Part shown: one piece after another, positions 53,884 to 62,555 of the stretch
How the letters are laid out: every line of letters begins with the position of its first letter
Position numbering within the stretch: the first letter of the stretch is position 1
From: Dyella halodurans
GTDB lineage: Bacteria; Pseudomonadota; Gammaproteobacteria; Xanthomonadales; Rhodanobacteraceae
Length of the DNA: 64,000 nucleotides
NCBI RefSeq assembly: GCF_026283925.1
Contig: NZ_JAPDPF010000002.1
Coordinates: forward strand, 186,001 to 250,000
Reading direction: 5' to 3'
Made by a program: the position numbers and the translations under genes
Notes under the pieces: model-generated
Database searches by the model: none
The model's input: the letters and a program-made list of their open reading frames with translations, nothing else
Told to the model about the DNA's origin: nothing

Positions 53884-54227
53884 ACGCGCCGACCTTGTTC
53901 GGGCTGTGCGCCGCCGTGCTGGTCGGCTTCGGGCTGTACGGCCTGATCGTGCATCCGCAGCCGCTGCGCAAAGTGCTCTCGTTCAACCTGATGGGTAGCG
54001 GCGTCTTCCTGGTCTGCGCGGTGATTGCGCGCCGTGGCGCGGCAGCTGGGATGGGCGGCGATCCGGTGCCGCAGGCCTTGCTGATCACCGCCATCGTGGT
54101 CGCCTTCGCGGCCTCGGCGCTTGCCGTGGCCTTGATGCTGCGCCAGTTCGACGAAACCGGCTCCAGCTCGCTTTCGAACGACCCTGGCCCCGCGCCGGCC
54201 AAGCCAGCTGCCAAAGGCGAGGCCTGA
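53880..54227 (+). CDS. mrpC: Mrp-type antiporter subunit C (NuoK-like)
   Basis: A 115-residue three-helix protein related to NuoK. FGLYGLIVHPQPLRKVLSFNLMGSGVFLVC and DPVPQALLITAIVVAFAASALAVALM are MrpC/NuoK hallmarks. A Pro/Ala-rich tail follows. It starts in ATGA overlap and ends one base before the GTG of the D subunit. Confidence 0.9.
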   Translation: MNAPTLFGLCAAVLVGFGLYGLIVHPQPLRKVLSFNLMGSGVFLVCAVIARRGAAAGMGGDPVPQALLITAIVVAFAASALAVALMLRQFDETGSSSLSNDPGPAPAKPAAKGEA

Positions 54228-55757
54228 GTGTCGCCCGCAGCGCCAGTGAACCTGACCACGCCAGGCGGCCTGTTGCTCGTGCTCGCGGTGCTGCTGCCGT
54301 TTGCTGGCGTGCTGCTTGGACTGGTGCTCGGCGGTCGTCATGCGCAGCGGGTGGCGTGGCTGACGATACTGCTTGGCATCGGTGTCGTGCTCGCGATCAC
54401 GCGGGCCTCGCTGGGCTCCGGTGCATCGCTGGTCTATCTGCTGGGTGGATGGGCGCCACCGCTAGGTGTCGCGCTCCGCGCAGACGGTCTCGCGGTCTGC
54501 ATGATGCTGGTGGTTGCCGTGGTCGTCGGCGCGGTGGGCGTCTACGCGAATGGCGATTTCGGCACGCCTGCGGGCCAGCGCGAAACCCGGGCGGCGCTCG
54601 CGTTCTGGCTCCTGCTGCTGGCGGTGTGGGGATCGCTGAACCTGGTGTTCGTGAGTGGCGACATCTTCACCTTGTACGTAGCGCTGGAACTGCTGACCTT
54701 TGCCGGCGTTCCGCTGGTGGCCCTCGATGGCCGGGCCGAGACGCTGCAGGCGGCGCTGCGTTATCTGGTCTACGCCTTGCTCGGCTCGATGTTCTACTTG
54801 CTGGGCACGTTCTTGCTGTATGGCGCTTACGGCACGCTCGACATCGCGCTGCTGGCAGAGAGAGTCGGAGCGCAGCCTGTGACCTGGATGGCGGCGGCAC
54901 TGATGACGGCAGGCCTGCTGGCGAAGACCGCGCTGTTTCCGTTGCATCTGTGGCTGCCGCCTGCGCATGCGGGTGCACCCGCTGCGGCGAGTGCGCTGCT
55001 TTCCGCACTGGTGATCAAGGGCGCCTGGTTCCTGGTCGTGCGGCTGTGGGTCGACGTGTTTCCCGGCATCGTGAGCTTGCCGGCGGCGCAGTTGCTCGCG
55101 GCGCTGGGTGCATCGGCGATCATCGTTGGCAATATCGTGGCGCTGCGCCAAGCACGGCTGAAGTTGTTGATCGCCTACTCGACGGTGGCCCAGATCGGTT
55201 ACCTGTTCCTGATGTTTCCCTTGGTCCAGGCGCTCAACGCGACGCAACAAGGCAACGCGGCGGCAGTCACCGGCGGCCTGCTGCAGGCGATCTCGCACGC
55301 GACGGCGAAAGCGGCAATGTTCATGGCGGCCGGACTGATCTACAGCACGCTTGGCCATGACCGCGTGGCCGATCTTCGCGGTGCCGGGAGGGCCTTGCCG
55401 ATGACCATCACCGCGTTCGCGCTGGCCGGCGCTTCGCTGATCGGCCTGCCGCCCTCGGGTGGCTTCCTGGCCAAGTGGCTGCTGCTGTCGGCCGCCATCG
55501 CCACGGCGCAATGGTGGTGGGTGCTGGTGATGCTGGTCGGTGGCCTGCTTACCAGTGCCTATGTCTTCATGGTGGTGGTCCGCGCCATGGCGCCCGCGGC
55601 GCCGGGCTGGTCGCCGAAGAAGCAGGTGCCGGGCTATCAACAGGCAGCCGTGCTGGGGCTGGCCCTGTGTTCCTTCCTGCTCGGCTTGGCGGCCTTGCTG
55701 CCGTTCGATGTGGCGCAGATCGGTCGCGCGGTCGTGCCGCTGGTTGGTTCGCCATGA
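54228..55757 (+). CDS. mrpD: Mrp-type antiporter subunit D (ND2/ND4-like)
   Basis: A 509-residue proton-conducting membrane protein with about 14 helices. FVSGDIFTLYVALELLTFAGVPLVAL, LAKTALFPLHLWLPPAHAGAPAAASALLSALVIKG-type segments and AYSTVAQIGYLFLMFPL carry the conserved channel lysines and glutamate. It starts with GTG directly after mrpC. It is one of two proton-translocating subunits in the cluster. Confidence 0.9.
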   Translation: MSPAAPVNLTTPGGLLLVLAVLLPFAGVLLGLVLGGRHAQRVAWLTILLGIGVVLAITRASLGSGASLVYLLGGWAPPLGVALRADGLAVCMMLVVAVVVGAVGVYANGDFGTPAGQRETRAALAFWLLLLAVWGSLNLVFVSGDIFTLYVALELLTFAGVPLVALDGRAETLQAALRYLVYALLGSMFYLLGTFLLYGAYGTLDIALLAERVGAQPVTWMAAALMTAGLLAKTALFPLHLWLPPAHAGAPAAASALLSALVIKGAWFLVVRLWVDVFPGIVSLPAAQLLAALGASAIIVGNIVALRQARLKLLIAYSTVAQIGYLFLMFPLVQALNATQQGNAAAVTGGLLQAISHATAKAAMFMAAGLIYSTLGHDRVADLRGAGRALPMTITAFALAGASLIGLPPSGGFLAKWLLLSAAIATAQWWWVLVMLVGGLLTSAYVFMVVVRAMAPAAPGWSPKKQVPGYQQAAVLGLALCSFLLGLAALLPFDVAQIGRAVVPLVGSP

Positions 55758-57385
55758 ATCTCGACCAGACCCTGCTGGCCGCCGCGATGGGCCTGCCGTT
55801 GCTATTGCTGCTTGCCTGCGCGTCGGCACGCCTGCGCCGTCGCATGCCGGCGCTGTTCGTGCTCGCGCCGTTGCCGGCGCTCGCGGCCGCGCTATGGGCT
55901 GGCCACGATTCGATGCTGGTGCTCGGCAATACTCGCTTTGCCCTGCGCTTTGCGCTCGACCTTCCGGGCGCGATGCTGCTGGGTTGCGCCGCCGTGCTGT
56001 GGGCGCTGGCGGGCATGTTTGCCTGGCGTTATCTGCGTGAGCGGGCAGACAGCGACGGCCTGGTGGTCTGCTGGCTGATGACCTTGACCGGTTGCGTTGG
56101 TGTCTTCCTGGCCGCTGACATGATCGGTTTCTATTTCCTGCTGGCCGTGCTCAGCGTCGGCGCCAGCGGCCTGGTGCTGCAGGGGGAGGGACCGCAGGCG
56201 GTGCGCGCCAGCGCGATCTACCTCGGCCTCGCCTTGCTGGCCGAAGCCTTCCTGCTGGCGGGGCTGATCCTGCTGGCGCAGGCCACGCCGGACGGCAGCC
56301 TGCTGATCCGCGACGCGGCGGCGGCATTGCCGGGCTCGCCGTGGCGCGACCTCACCCTGATCCTGCTGCTGGTCGGCCTGGGCATGAAGGCCGGCCTGGT
56401 GCCGCTGCATTTCTGGATGCCGCTCGCCTATGGCGAGGCGCCGATACCCGCGGCGGCGGTGATGAGCGGCGCCGTGGTCAAGGCCAGCATCCTCGCCTTG
56501 ATCCGTTTCCTGCCGTGGAGCACCGCACTGCCCGATGCCGGGCATGCACTGGCCCTGATCGGCCTGTTCGGCGCGATCTACGGCGTGCTCATCGGCATTA
56601 CCCAGTCGCAGCCCAAACTGATCCTGGCCTATTCGAGCGTGAGTCAGATGGGTTTCCTGGTGGCAGTGATCGGCATGGGGCTGGCAGCGGGCGATACCGG
56701 CACCGCCTTGGCGGCAGCCTTCTATGCCGCGCACCATCTGCTGGTGAAGGGCGCGCTGTTCCTCGCCGTGGGCGTGGTGATGCTTACCGGTCGCCGGCAC
56801 CGTTGGCCGATGCTGGTGCCTGCTGCCGTCATCGCGTTGGGCTTGGGCGGCCTGCCGCTGACTGGCGGCGCGCTGACGAAGTACGCGGCCAAGGACCTGC
56901 TCGGCGAGGGTCTGGCCGGCTCGGTGGCGGTGGTGTCGTCGATTGCCACGACCTTGCTGATGATCCACTTCCTGCGTCGTCTCAGCGCCATGACGGCTGT
57001 CGAAGCCGATGCCCGCGCTCCCGCAGCGATGGTCACTGCCTGGCTCGCCATGGCGCTGGCGTCGCTGCTTATTCCATGGGCGCTTTACCTGGCCATACCG
57101 ATCGACACGCTGCCCAAGGCCGTCGCGCCGGCCGCCTTGTGGGCGGCGCTTTGGCCGGTGCTGGTGGGTGCGCTGCTGGCGCTCGGCCTGGATCGGCTTG
57201 GGACGCGGATACCGCAGGTGCCCGCGGGCGACGTGGGCGAGGTTCTGTATCCGCTGGAAGACGCCAGCATGGCGGCGGGCGGCTGGTGCGAGCGCGTGGA
57301 CGCGTTCACCCGCCGCTGGGCCGTGTCTTGTATCGCCTTGTTGCTGGTGTCGTTGCTGTTTGGCTGGACGCTGATGGTGGGTTGA
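55754..57385 (+). CDS. Second ND4/ND5-like proton-conducting subunit (MrpA N-terminal or HyfB-like)
   Basis: A 543-residue membrane protein with about 14 helices. FLAADMIGFYFLLAVLSVGAS, GMKAGLVPLHFWMPLAYGEAPIPAAA and AYSSVSQMGFLVAV are the proton-channel motifs shared by MrpA, MrpD, NuoL/M and HyfB. It lacks the long C-terminal MbhD/E extension of a normal MrpA, which is found instead on the fused protein upstream. The ATG overlaps mrpD in ATGA. It is therefore probably the second proton channel of the complex. Confidence 0.86.
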   Translation: MNLDQTLLAAAMGLPLLLLLACASARLRRRMPALFVLAPLPALAAALWAGHDSMLVLGNTRFALRFALDLPGAMLLGCAAVLWALAGMFAWRYLRERADSDGLVVCWLMTLTGCVGVFLAADMIGFYFLLAVLSVGASGLVLQGEGPQAVRASAIYLGLALLAEAFLLAGLILLAQATPDGSLLIRDAAAALPGSPWRDLTLILLLVGLGMKAGLVPLHFWMPLAYGEAPIPAAAVMSGAVVKASILALIRFLPWSTALPDAGHALALIGLFGAIYGVLIGITQSQPKLILAYSSVSQMGFLVAVIGMGLAAGDTGTALAAAFYAAHHLLVKGALFLAVGVVMLTGRRHRWPMLVPAAVIALGLGGLPLTGGALTKYAAKDLLGEGLAGSVAVVSSIATTLLMIHFLRRLSAMTAVEADARAPAAMVTAWLAMALASLLIPWALYLAIPIDTLPKAVAPAALWAALWPVLVGALLALGLDRLGTRIPQVPAGDVGEVLYPLEDASMAAGGWCERVDAFTRRWAVSCIALLLVSLLFGWTLMVG

Positions 57386-57474
57386 TGCTGGCGTGCGATT
57401 TCATCACGCGCGAGCGCGCACATTAGCGACGGTTGAGTCTTTCCCAGTCCGTTTGTTTCAACGGGGAATGCGCC

Positions 57475-58920
57475 ATGAGAAGGTTGACATTGATGATGCT
57501 CGCCGCCGCCTCGGTCGCGCTTGCCGGCTGCATGGTCGGGCCGAACTACCAGCGTCCCACGGTGGAGACGCCGGAGCAGTGGCGCATCGACCTGCCCAAG
57601 GCCGAGGAAGTCGTCAATACCAAATGGTGGGAGCAGTTTGGCGATCCGGTACTGAATCAGCTGATCGAAACGGCGTTGCGCGACAACCTGGATGTGCGTG
57701 TCGCCGCGGCGCGCGTCGACCAGTTCATTGGCATCCTGCGCACATCGCGCGCACAGGCATTGCCACAGATCAGCTACAACGCGAACGCCAGCCACAACCG
57801 CACCAGCGAAGTCGGCATGCCGCCGCTGTCGCCCGCGCTTGACCCCGAATTCAACCTCTACCAGGGGACGCTCGCCGCGTTCTGGCAGATCGACTTGTTC
57901 GGCCGCGTGCGCCGTCTCAACGAGGCGGCGCAGGCCCAGGTCTATGCAAGCGAACAGGCCCAGCGCGGTGTGGTGTTGTCACTGGTGGCGGGCGTGGCCA
58001 ATAGCTACATCACCCTGCGTGGACTGGATCGCCAGCGTGAGATCGCGGTGGCGACGGCGGCCAATTTCGGCGAGACCATGCGCATCTTCGAGTTGCGCTA
58101 CAAGTCGGGCCTGGTCTCCGAAACCGAAGTGTCGCAAGTGCGCTCGCAGTTCAAGCTGGCGCAAACCGCGATCCCGGCCATCGACCAGCAGATCGCGATC
58201 CTGGAAAACGGCATCTCGGTCCTGCTCGGCCACAATCCGGGCCCGATCCCGCGTGGCAAGTCGATCGACGAGTTGATGCTACCGGTGATCCCGGCGGATA
58301 TCCCTTCGACCGTGCTGGAACGGCGTCCGGACATCCTGCAGGCGGAGCAAAACCTGGTTGCGGCCAATGCCAATGTCGGCGCCACGCGCGCGCTCTACTA
58401 TCCGAACATCTCCTTGACCGGCCTGCTTGGATCGGTCAGCACGGCCTTCAGCGACTTCCTGACCGGCCCTGCGCAGGCGTGGTCGGTGGGGGCAGGGCTG
58501 ACCGGACCGATCTTCACTTCGGGCGCGATTCGCGGGCAGGTGCGCTCAGCCGAGGCACAGAAGCAACAGGCCGAGCTGTTCTACCAACAGGCGGTGTTGA
58601 ATGCGTTGGGCGATACCAACGACGCGTTGATCGGCGCGCAGAAGACGATCGAGCAGGTGGTCTTGCAGCAGCAGCGCGTGGATTCCTTGCGCGAATACGC
58701 GCGACTGTCCCGCCTGAAATTCGAAAGCGGCCTGATCGGCTATCTCGATGTACTGGTCTCGGAAAACGACTTGTTTGCCGCCGAACTGTCACTCGCCAGC
58801 CTCAGCGCGCAACGCTATACGCAGGTGGTGAGTGTGTACCAGGCGATGGGCGGCGGTTGGGTGGATCTTGCCGATGCCATGACGCCGGTGCCGCTAGGTT
58901 CGGTGCAGACACACAAGTAA
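57475..58920 (+). CDS. RND outer-membrane efflux channel (NodT/OprM family lipoprotein)
   Basis: A 481-residue TolC-like channel. The ATG at 57475 with GGGGAA upstream gives a signal peptide ending in the lipobox LAGC, followed by MVGPNYQRPTVETPEQWR, the NodT-type start. FWQIDLFGRVRRLNEAA and DLFGRVR-type segments recur in two homologous halves (second: GAGLTGPIFTSGAIRGQVRSAEAQ). It forms the trimeric exit duct for the adaptor and pump encoded 6 kb upstream. Between them lie only the 204-residue protein and the Mrp genes; the gap to the last Mrp gene is 89 bp. Confidence 0.92.
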   Translation: MRRLTLMMLAAASVALAGCMVGPNYQRPTVETPEQWRIDLPKAEEVVNTKWWEQFGDPVLNQLIETALRDNLDVRVAAARVDQFIGILRTSRAQALPQISYNANASHNRTSEVGMPPLSPALDPEFNLYQGTLAAFWQIDLFGRVRRLNEAAQAQVYASEQAQRGVVLSLVAGVANSYITLRGLDRQREIAVATAANFGETMRIFELRYKSGLVSETEVSQVRSQFKLAQTAIPAIDQQIAILENGISVLLGHNPGPIPRGKSIDELMLPVIPADIPSTVLERRPDILQAEQNLVAANANVGATRALYYPNISLTGLLGSVSTAFSDFLTGPAQAWSVGAGLTGPIFTSGAIRGQVRSAEAQKQQAELFYQQAVLNALGDTNDALIGAQKTIEQVVLQQQRVDSLREYARLSRLKFESGLIGYLDVLVSENDLFAAELSLASLSAQRYTQVVSVYQAMGGGWVDLADAMTPVPLGSVQTHK

Positions 58921-58997
58921 TGGCTTGCGCCTGACCGATGACGTATGCGTAACATGTGTTTTGCGATACAAAGAACCGAGCCACAGGGATACAACGC

Positions 58998-59390
58998 ATG
59001 ATCGAGCAGATTCAAGGTTTGCCGCCGGGCACACTGGGCTTTCGCGCCAGCGGGCAGGTGACCGCCGCAGACTACGAGCGGGTGCTGGTGCCGGATATCG
59101 AGGCGGCGTTTGCCTTGAATCGCAAGTTGCGCCTGCTTTACCACGTCGGTCCGGATTTCACCGGCTTCGATCCGGGCGCGATGTGGGACGACATGATGCT
59201 CGGCTTCCGCCATTTCAGCGGCTGGGATCGCGTGGCGCTGGTCACCGACGTGGCCTGGCTACGCATTGCCGCGTCCGCCATGGGTTTCGTGGTGCCTGCC
59301 GAGTTCCGCCTCTTCAGCAATGCCGAACTGGTGCTGGCGATCGACTGGATTCGCGAGCCGAAGCCGGCGACGGAAGAAGAGAACAAATGA
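58998..59390 (+). CDS. SpoIIAA-like (DUF3478) protein
   Basis: A 130-residue cytoplasmic protein with the STAS-like SpoIIAA pattern: IEQIQGLPPGTLGFRASGQVTAADYERVLVPDIE, then LRLLYHVGPDFTGFDPGAMWDD and RVALVTDVAWLRI. These small proteins are widespread and poorly understood; some bind lipids or regulate stress responses. ATG 58998 has CAGGGA upstream; an in-frame ATG 42 bp upstream has no such site. Its last bases overlap an ATGA that opens the long version of the asnB leader frame. Confidence 0.82.
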   Translation: MIEQIQGLPPGTLGFRASGQVTAADYERVLVPDIEAAFALNRKLRLLYHVGPDFTGFDPGAMWDDMMLGFRHFSGWDRVALVTDVAWLRIAASAMGFVVPAEFRLFSNAELVLAIDWIREPKPATEEENK

Positions 59391-59473
59391 AACTGTTTGC
59401 GGGGTCCTTGTCAGCGGCCACGGCTTGTGTTGAAGTCGGCGCCATGTCCTGCCTCCGCGCCCGTTTTGTTTCC

Positions 59474-59575
59474 ATGACTGCCACCGCCGCTTCCGCGACG
59501 GCAGGCACTCATGCGTGCGCGCTGAATAACAACGCCAATAACAATACCCGCATCGACGGGTGGGCCGGCGTGTAA
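59474..59575 (+). CDS. Asn-rich leader peptide upstream of asnB
   Basis: A 33-codon frame whose codons 18-24 read Asn-Asn-Asn-Ala-Asn-Asn-Asn (59525-59545) and which stops at TAA 59573-59575, just before the terminator and asnB. Six Asn codons in seven upstream of an asparagine synthetase gene is what a ribosome-mediated attenuator needs. The start is uncertain: ATG 59474 is the shortest option; ATG 59444 and ATG 59387 (coupled to the preceding gene by ATGA, with a purine-rich GAAGAAGAG before it) are in the same frame and would give 43 or 63 residues plus. None has a strong Shine-Dalgarno except the last. Confidence 0.75.
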   Translation: MTATAASATAGTHACALNNNANNNTRIDGWAGV

Positions 59576-59612
59576 GCAGAAACTGCAAACATTCACGCAA
59601 AAAGGCCCGCTC
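59558..59612 (+). promoter_or_regulatory. Predicted antiterminator pairing of the asnB attenuator
   Basis: Bases 59558-59566 (GGGTGGGCC) can pair with 59604-59612 (GGCCCGCTC), the 5' arm of the terminator, giving 9 pairs including two G-U. The left arm starts 13 nt after the last Asn codon and ends before the leader stop. A ribosome stalled at Asn codons would leave it free to pair, blocking the terminator; a ribosome at the stop codon would cover it. The pairing was found by eye. Confidence 0.65.
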
Positions 59613-59627
59613 CCAGCGGGCCTTTTT
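59599..59627 (+). terminator. Intrinsic terminator between leader peptide and asnB
   Basis: A 13-bp perfect stem, AAAAAGGCCCGCT (59599-59611) and its complement (59615-59627), with a CCC loop, is followed by GTTTTT. It lies 23 bp after the leader stop and 41 bp before the asnB start, the position of the terminator in classical amino-acid attenuators. Confidence 0.9.
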
Positions 59628-59668
59628 GTTTTTCCACTGCACGAAAAACCAACCAAGGGACCTGTGTC

Positions 59669-61342
59669 ATGTGTTCGATCTTCGGCATGTTCGACCTGCA
59701 GCCAGGCGATGACCTGGCGGCATTGCGCCAGCAGGCGCTGGAGCTTTCCCAACGCCAGCGCCATCGTGGCCCGGACTGGAGCGGTGTGTTCGTCGACGCC
59801 GGTGTGATCCTGGTGCACGAGCGCCTGGCCATCGTCGACCCGGCCAGCGGCGCGCAACCACTGCGCTCGCGCGATGGCGCGCTGGCGTTGGCGGTGAACG
59901 GCGAGATCTACAACCACCGCGAGTTGCGCGCCGCCAGCGGCTATGACTTCACCACGGGTTCGGACTGTGAGGTGATCAATGCGCTGTATCGCGAACCGGT
60001 CAGCCCGCTTGAATGGGTGGCCAGACTCAACGGCATCTTTGCCTTTGCCCTGTGGGACAGCGAGGCAGCGCGCTATCTGATCGCCCGCGATCCGATCGGC
60101 GTCTGCCCGCTGTACTGGGGGCATGATGGCGAAGGGCGGCTGTGCGTGGCCTCGGAGATGAAGGCGTTGTCCAGCCTTTGCGCCGACGTGGCGCCGTTTC
60201 CACCGGGCCATGTGTATGACAGTGCCGATGGCGAGCTGCGTCGTTATTACCACAAGCCCTGGCGCGATTACTCCCATACCCAAGGCCACGACGTTTCGTC
60301 GCAGGATTTGCGCGAGGCCTTCGAGCAGGCGGTGCATCGCCAGCTGATGACGGACGTGCCCTATGGCGTGCTGCTCTCCGGCGGCCTGGATTCCTCGCTG
60401 GTGGCTGCCTGCGCCGCGCGATTCGCGCGTCACCGGGTGGAGGACGACGACCGCGGCGAGGCCTGGTGGCCGCGCCTGCATTCCTTCGCGATCGGGCTGG
60501 AAGGCTCGCCCGATCTCGCCGCCGCCCAGGTCGCTGCGGATGCGCTGGGTACGGTGCATCACGGCTTCGTCTATACGTTCTGGGAAGGGCTGGACGCGTT
60601 GCCCGAAGTCATTCGCCATATCGAAACTTATGACGTCACCACCATCCGCGCCTCGACGCCGATGTACCTGCTGGCGCGTCGGATCAAGGCCATGGGCGTG
60701 AAGATGGTGCTGTCAGGTGAAGGTTCGGACGAGATCTTTGGCGGCTACCTGTATTTCCACAAGGCGCCGTCGGCCGAGGCGTTCCACGAGGAAACCGTGC
60801 GCAAGCTGGATGCACTGCATAGCTACGACTGCCTGCGCGCGAACAAGTCGATGATGGCCTGGGGCGTGGAGGCACGCGTGCCGTTCCTGGACCTGGCATT
60901 TCTCGACGTGGCCATGGGCCTGGATGCGCGGCACAAGATGGCGGGCAACGGACGTATCGAGAAGGCCGTCTTGCGCGAGGCGTTCCAGGGTGCCTTGCCG
61001 GACGAGATCCTGTGGCGGCAGAAGGAGCAGTTCAGCGATGGCGTCGGCTATGGCTGGATCGACGGCCTCAAGGCGCATGCGGAGCAGGCGATCAGCGATC
61101 GCGAATTTGCCGCGGCGGCGACGCGCTTCCCGCACAACACGCCGGCGACCAAGGAGGCTTACCTGTATCGGCGCATCTTCGAACGCTACTATCCGGGACA
61201 GGCCTGCGCGGCGACCGTGCCGGGCGGCAAGTCCATCGCGTGCTCCTCACCCGCGGCCCTGGCCTGGGATCCGACGTTTGCAGGCGCGGCCGATCCGTCC
61301 GGGCGTGCGGTGCGTGGCGTGCATCAGCAGGCGTTGGCGTAA
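59669..61342 (+). CDS. asnB: Asparagine synthetase B (glutamine-hydrolysing)
   Basis: A 557-residue enzyme that makes asparagine from aspartate, glutamine and ATP. Cys2 (MCSIFG) is the glutaminase nucleophile; HRGPDWSG, NGEIYNHRELR and GSDCEVI belong to the class II amidotransferase domain (residues 1-200). The synthetase domain has the ATP pyrophosphatase loop LLSGGLDSSLVAA, SGEGSDEIFGGY and RVPFLDL. The length equals E. coli AsnB (554). AAGGGA precedes the ATG by 8 bp. Its leader frame with Asn codons and terminator suggests control by charged tRNA-Asn. The C-terminus ...SIACSSPAALAWDPTF is typical. Confidence 0.96.
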   Translation: MCSIFGMFDLQPGDDLAALRQQALELSQRQRHRGPDWSGVFVDAGVILVHERLAIVDPASGAQPLRSRDGALALAVNGEIYNHRELRAASGYDFTTGSDCEVINALYREPVSPLEWVARLNGIFAFALWDSEAARYLIARDPIGVCPLYWGHDGEGRLCVASEMKALSSLCADVAPFPPGHVYDSADGELRRYYHKPWRDYSHTQGHDVSSQDLREAFEQAVHRQLMTDVPYGVLLSGGLDSSLVAACAARFARHRVEDDDRGEAWWPRLHSFAIGLEGSPDLAAAQVAADALGTVHHGFVYTFWEGLDALPEVIRHIETYDVTTIRASTPMYLLARRIKAMGVKMVLSGEGSDEIFGGYLYFHKAPSAEAFHEETVRKLDALHSYDCLRANKSMMAWGVEARVPFLDLAFLDVAMGLDARHKMAGNGRIEKAVLREAFQGALPDEILWRQKEQFSDGVGYGWIDGLKAHAEQAISDREFAAAATRFPHNTPATKEAYLYRRIFERYYPGQACAATVPGGKSIACSSPAALAWDPTFAGAADPSGRAVRGVHQQALA

Positions 61343-61353
61343 CGGCTTGTCTT

Positions 61354-61485
61354 CCTCTCCCCTCCGGGGAGAGGACTGAGGTGAGGGGCGGGTGGTCGCG
61401 ATGAGGTGGCTACGAAGCACGCTTCGTCTGCATTTCGTCGCAAGATTGCCCCCTCACCCCAACCCTCTCCCCAGTGGGGAGAGGG
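61354..61485. repeat. REP-like inverted doublet between asnB and AI-2E transporter gene
   Basis: Two GC-rich hairpins, CCTCTCCCC-TCC-GGGGAGAGG (61354-61374) and CCCTCTCCCC-AGT-GGGGAGAGGG (61463-61485), are flanked inside by GGTGAGGGG (61380-61388) and its complement (61450-61458). The two units are therefore in inverted orientation, a BIME-like arrangement of the CTCTCCCC element seen often in Xanthomonadales. It lies between convergent genes and probably ends transcription from both sides. Confidence 0.8.
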
Positions 61486-61499
61486 AGCTGACGGCGCGG

Positions 61500-62555
61500 T
61501 CAGTTCTCGTCCAAATCCCCACTACGCGACAACAACACCGCCACCGGCCGCGTACCCGGAAACTCCGAAAACACCATCGCCATGCAGGCGGTAATCGGCA
61601 CCGCCAGAAAGGCGCCTGGAATGCCCCACAGCGCGCTCCACACGGTCAGGCTGATCAGGATGGCGAATGGGCTGAGGTTCAGCGAATTGCCCATCAGGTA
61701 CGGGTCGAGAAAATTGCCTATGAAGAACTGTGGCACCGACAGCGCCAGCGCTAGCATCAGCACCGTATCGGTATCGCCATACTGGACGACGGCAAACGCC
61801 ACCGGGAAAAACACGCTGAGGAACGAGCCGATATAGGGCACGTAATTCAACAGCGTGATCACCACCGCCCAGAACGCGGCCAGCTCCAGCCCGAAGAACG
61901 CCATGACCGCCCAGCTGACCAGGCCAAGCAGCAGGCTCAGCAGGGTCTTCAGCGCCAGGTAGGTGCCCACGCGCTGGTTGATGTGCACGATGATCTTTTC
62001 CAGCTGCGCCACGTTGTGCGGCTGATCCGAGAGATGCGCCAGCTTGTTCGGCAGGTTGCCCTTCTCGACCAGCAGGAAGGCGACGTAGAGGAACACCACG
62101 ATCAGGCTGGCGGCGATCGAGGTGACAGACAGCACGGTGGAGCCGATCAGGCGCTGCATATTGACCTGGCCGAGCACGTCGCGTCGCAAGGTGGCCCAGG
62201 TCGGCTCGGACTCGAAGCCGAATCGGGCAGCGCCTTTCTGGATCATGGTCAGCAAGGTGGCCTGGTACTGCGGCAGCAAGGTCGCGACACGCGTGAGGTT
62301 GGTCATGATCAGGGAGGCCATGGCCATCAAGGCCAGCGCGATCACCAGGATCGACAGCGCGTAATGCAGCTTCATGGGCAGGCGCGGCCCGATCACCGGA
62401 ATGCGGTAGAGCAGTCGGGTCAGGCCGACGATCACGTAGACCACCAGGATGCTCAGGACCACCGGCTCGAAGATCTTCCTGCCGACGTGGAGCACCCACC
62501 CCACGGCCATCGCGAATACCACGCCATAGACCAGGGACTGAAATCGCTCGTTCAT
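61500..62555 (-). CDS. AI-2E family transporter (PerM/TqsA-like)
   Basis: A 351-residue membrane protein with about eight helices (for example AVGWVLHVGRKIFEPVVLSILVVYVIVGL and SPFAILISLTVWSALWGIPGAFLAVPI). The C-terminal LTVWSALWGIPGAFLAVPITA motif is the family signature. Members export autoinducer-2 or act as Na+/H+ antiporters; which applies here cannot be read. It is convergent with asnB and divergent from prfB, with 216 bp of upstream DNA in which no operator was recognised. Confidence 0.87.
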   Translation of the reverse strand: MNERFQSLVYGVVFAMAVGWVLHVGRKIFEPVVLSILVVYVIVGLTRLLYRIPVIGPRLPMKLHYALSILVIALALMAMASLIMTNLTRVATLLPQYQATLLTMIQKGAARFGFESEPTWATLRRDVLGQVNMQRLIGSTVLSVTSIAASLIVVFLYVAFLLVEKGNLPNKLAHLSDQPHNVAQLEKIIVHINQRVGTYLALKTLLSLLLGLVSWAVMAFFGLELAAFWAVVITLLNYVPYIGSFLSVFFPVAFAVVQYGDTDTVLMLALALSVPQFFIGNFLDPYLMGNSLNLSPFAILISLTVWSALWGIPGAFLAVPITACMAMVFSEFPGTRPVAVLLSRSGDLDEN

